This document shows, one piece after another, positions 63,164-64,000 of a stretch of DNA of 64,000 nt; position 1 is the first letter of the stretch; every line of letters begins with the position of its first letter. The translations under genes and the position numbers were made by a program. Origin of the DNA: a virus. Under the pieces are notes generated by a model. It saw only the letters and a program-made list of their open reading frames with translations. It did not search any database and was not told the origin of the DNA. Location of the stretch: positions 1-64,000 of IMG/VR virus record IMGVR_UViG_3300035698_027665. One strand, given 5' to 3'.

Positions 63164-64000
63164 ATGAAAGTGATTCGGGGTTACAAAACTGAATTAAAAC
63201 CAAATAACAAACAACGTTCTGCACTACTGCAACACGCAGGAACAGCCCGTTATGTCTGGAATTGGGCATTAAATAGGATTGAGAGCAAAGTCTCTAAACC
63301 AAACGCTATCCAACTTCATAAAGAATGGAACGTATGGAAAAGAGATAATGCTGTCTGGTACAAAGAAGTGTCAAAATGCTCGCCTCAAGAAAGTTTAAGA
63401 AACCTAGAAAATGCTTTCAAACACTTTTTTAGAAAGTGTAAAGATAAGAAGAAAGGAAAGTTTAAAGGAAAAGCAGGTTTCCCAAGATATAAGAATAAAC
63501 ATAAAGGCATTGGTTCAAGTAGATTTACAGGAACAATAAAAGTTGCAGAAAATACTATTCAACTTCCAAGACTAGGAAAGTTAAGATTAAAAGAAAACAG
63601 TTATTTGCCAATTAATGCCAAGATACTGTCTTTGACAATAAGCGAAAAAGCAGGAAAATGGTTTGTGTCGATTCAAGTTGAGGAAAATATTCCAGAGCCA
63701 AAGGCTAAGAAAGAAAATGTAGTTGGAATTGATTTAGGAATTAAAACATTAGCGGTTTGTAGCGATGGAAAAGAATATCAAAACCCCAAAGCATTAAAAA
63801 CTAGACTCAGAAAATTAAAGATGCTACAATGTTCAGCTAGTAAAAAAGTCAAAGGTTCTCAAAATAGGAAGAAAGCAAATCGTAAAGTAGCGAGATTGCA
63901 TTATAAGATAGGAAACATTAGGAAAGATACATTACATAAAATCACTACAGAATTGACGAAAACCAAGTCAATTGTTGTGATTGAAGATTTATGTGTATCT
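63164..64000 (+). CDS. tnpB: TnpB (IS200/IS605-family RNA-guided nuclease), 3' end outside window
   Basis: 279 residues visible. The OrfB_IS605 N-terminus (YKTELKPNNKQRSALLQHAGTARYVWNWAL) leads to the RuvC-like core: GIDLGIKTLAVCSDG with Asp190 and VVIEDL with Glu274; the third Asp and the zinc finger lie beyond the edge. TnpB is an RNA-guided DNA endonuclease whose guide (omegaRNA) comes from the 3' end of its own gene, not visible here. No TnpA transposase lies upstream, so it is a stand-alone or partial element. Confidence 0.92.
   Translation, partial: MKVIRGYKTELKPNNKQRSALLQHAGTARYVWNWALNRIESKVSKPNAIQLHKEWNVWKRDNAVWYKEVSKCSPQESLRNLENAFKHFFRKCKDKKKGKFKGKAGFPRYKNKHKGIGSSRFTGTIKVAENTIQLPRLGKLRLKENSYLPINAKILSLTISEKAGKWFVSIQVEENIPEPKAKKENVVGIDLGIKTLAVCSDGKEYQNPKALKTRLRKLKMLQCSASKKVKGSQNRKKANRKVARLHYKIGNIRKDTLHKITTELTKTKSIVVIEDLCVS

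Noticed and set aside
1-64000. Integrated prophage boundaries, integrase or attachment sites
   Set aside because: No integrase, excisionase, repressor or att-like duplicated ends were found; gene content fits a large lytic phage.

Overview
The window reads as a 64 kb slice of a large, AT-rich, tailed-phage genome (myovirus-like) that infects a Gram-negative bacterium. The evidence is dense, often overlapping genes on both strands, a T4-type gp46/gp47 recombination nuclease pair, a virion structural-protein family at 55692-56519, many small proteins with capsid-targeting-like N-termini, T4-late-like octamers (TATAAATA/CTAAATAA), a PrimPol, RNA ligase, UvrD helicase, DHFR, CTP synthase and a class II ribonucleotide reductase. 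The Gram-negative host is inferred from sigma70 promoters, Shine-Dalgarno sites, a signal-peptide beta-barrel protein ending in Phe and a lipobox lipoprotein. I cannot name the phage or the host.

Layout. 1-1 kb: end of a possible virion gene and two convergent glycosyltransferases. 1.9-9.06 kb (minus strand): a tRNA operon with nine tRNAs interleaved with small ORFs and an RNA ligase. 9.07-11.1 kb: vWA pair with its own promoter. 11.2-23.2 kb (plus): gp47, MazG-like, gp46, NrdJ with intein, CTP synthase, glutamine amidotransferase, PD-(D/E)XK nuclease. 23-39.8 kb: short mixed-strand early modules (outer-membrane protein, DHFR, Sm-like, DUF6745, helicase, SPFH lipoprotein, UDP-arabinopyranose mutase homologue, homing endonuclease, protease, Dam). 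39.8-41.3 kb: cluster of small CTS-like proteins. 41.3-52.7 kb: glycosyl-, sulfo- and methyltransferase island plus a DUF262-HNH nuclease. 52.7-56.8 kb: subtilase and virion genes. 56.9-60.3 kb: amidoligase cluster and PrimPol. 60.3-64 kb: seven-repeat protein, methyltransferase-like gene and a TnpB gene cut by the window edge.

Main discovery candidate. The tRNA operon appears to be controlled by a leader-peptide attenuator. A strong sigma70 promoter (9030-9057) drives a 26-28 codon ORF (8874-8960) with an uninterrupted run of 14 Phe, Ser, Leu and Tyr codons (8901-8942). It is followed by an intrinsic terminator (8814-8847) and then tRNAs for exactly Phe, Ser, Leu and Tyr. Complementary segments give the classical 1:2 / 2:3 / 3:4 alternatives: 8924-8935 with 8872-8882, 8876-8887 with 8830-8840, and 8837-8847 with 8821-8831. 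Together the nine tRNAs can decode every Leu, Ser, Tyr and Phe codon, that is the whole class II (long variable arm) set plus Phe, and an RNA ligase lies in the same operon. The simplest model is a sensor and repair circuit: when these charged tRNAs run short, a ribosome stalls in the leader, the antiterminator forms, and replacement tRNAs plus RNA ligase are made.

Two promoter classes recur: sigma70-type sites, nearly all with a 16-bp spacer, in front of early or accessory modules, and TATAAATA/CTAAATAA-like octamers only 2-5 nt upstream of ATG in front of several late or virion-type genes that lack a Shine-Dalgarno sequence. The second class may give leaderless late mRNAs.
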